DNA of 6,093 nucleotides from Sulfurimonas sp. (GTDB taxonomy: Bacteria; Campylobacterota; Campylobacteria; Campylobacterales; Sulfurimonadaceae): assembly GCA_022712845.1 (NCBI GenBank), contig JAFLJV010000202.1, positions 1 through 6,093 on the forward strand, written 5' to 3'. The position numbers and the translations under genes are program-made. The notes under the pieces are model-generated. The model did no database searches, was not told the origin of the DNA, and worked only from the letters and a program-made list of their open reading frames with translations. Shown here piece by piece: positions 5,789-6,093 of the stretch (position 1 is its first letter; each line of letters begins with the position of its first letter).

Positions 5789-6028
5789 GAACACAATAAA
5801 TTACCTAACGGAAATTTATGGTTTTATTCGACCGTTGCACATTATCTGAAAGTTACACCTTTGAGATTGAATATCCACTTTTATAATTGTTAATAAAAAT
5901 ATTAAATATATAAAATACAATGAAAAAAAGTTAACTGAAATAAGAGATTTAAGATGATAAGGTTTAGAAAAAACAGCTCGTAAAACTTTCTTGAATATCT
6001 ATCCTCGTTCTCTCTTACCTTTAACAAT

Positions 6029-6059
6029 TATAAGCTAGTTACAAATTTCTTATATTTTT
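6029..6059 (+). terminator. Weak terminator-like hairpin with T-run
   Basis: TATAAG (6029-6034) pairs with CTTATA (6049-6054) across 14 bases and is followed by five T (6055-6059). The stem is short and almost all A-T, and it lies 240 bases after the nuclease stop, so it is only a candidate end for the restriction-modification transcript. Confidence 0.2.
6036..6046 (+). repeat. 11-base direct repeat, right copy
   Basis: TAGTTACAAAT repeats the sequence found just after mutS2 at 3202-3212. Both copies also have CTTTAAC a few bases upstream (3194-3200 and 6019-6025), with different spacing. Confidence 0.25.
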
Positions 6060-6093
6060 GAATTAATGGTAGTGAACCTATATTTTGTAGAAA

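Larger units (their letters stand above)
5789..6093. other. AT-rich region after the nuclease gene, no supported gene
   Basis: No ORF of convincing size or recognisable RNA gene lies here. The first 34 codons after the nuclease TAG stay open in the nuclease frame (5789-5890, stop at 5891) but lack their own start and match nothing I know. A short inverted repeat AACGG (5807-5811) / CCGTT (5832-5836) has a 20-base loop and no T-run. The right end may be the upstream or downstream flank of a gene beyond the window. Confidence 0.6.

Noticed and set aside
5807..5836. AACGG / CCGTT as a terminator of the nuclease gene
   Set aside because: The stem is five pairs with a 20-base loop and no T-run after it.

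Overview
The window reads as an AT-rich chromosomal segment of a member of the Campylobacterota, most like Sulfurimonas or its relatives. This is inferred from three things: the low G+C content, the gene order murC, small two-helix membrane protein, mutS2 (an order I recall from Helicobacter pylori around HP0621-HP0623), and the style of the proteins. No species can be fixed from the sequence alone.

Left half (1-3199, + strand) is a compact housekeeping block. It holds the 3' half of murC (peptidoglycan precursor synthesis), a 109-residue membrane protein of unknown role starting on a GTG that shares a base with the murC stop, and a complete mutS2 whose ATG lies inside the end of the small gene. 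The overlaps suggest one translationally coupled operon. Strong perfect inverted repeats lie just inside the 5' ends of both the small gene and mutS2. Facing mutS2 is a probable 63-residue membrane protein on the minus strand (3219-3410).

Middle (3411-4028) is about 600 bases of very AT-rich DNA with no convincing gene. It holds short palindromes, a 12-bp inverted repeat, a 12-nt-period tandem repeat and two candidate extended -10 promoters pointing at the next gene.

Right half (4029-5788, + strand) is a complete type II restriction-modification pair. A C5-cytosine methyltransferase with all key motifs is followed, with a 1-base overlap (TAATG), by an endonuclease that closely resembles R.HinP1I, which cuts G^CGC. 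The methyltransferase should protect the host's own sites while the endonuclease cuts unmodified incoming DNA. The pair is more AT-rich than mutS2 and sits between noncoding stretches next to a conserved housekeeping block, which suggests horizontal acquisition. The last 305 bases (5789-6093) hold no gene I can support.

Nothing here amounts to a clearly new system. The points most worth checking are the pairing of a HinP1I-type nuclease with a methyltransferase whose target-recognition region does not look like M.HhaI, the altered active-site context of the nuclease, and the paired hairpins at the starts of the small membrane gene and mutS2.
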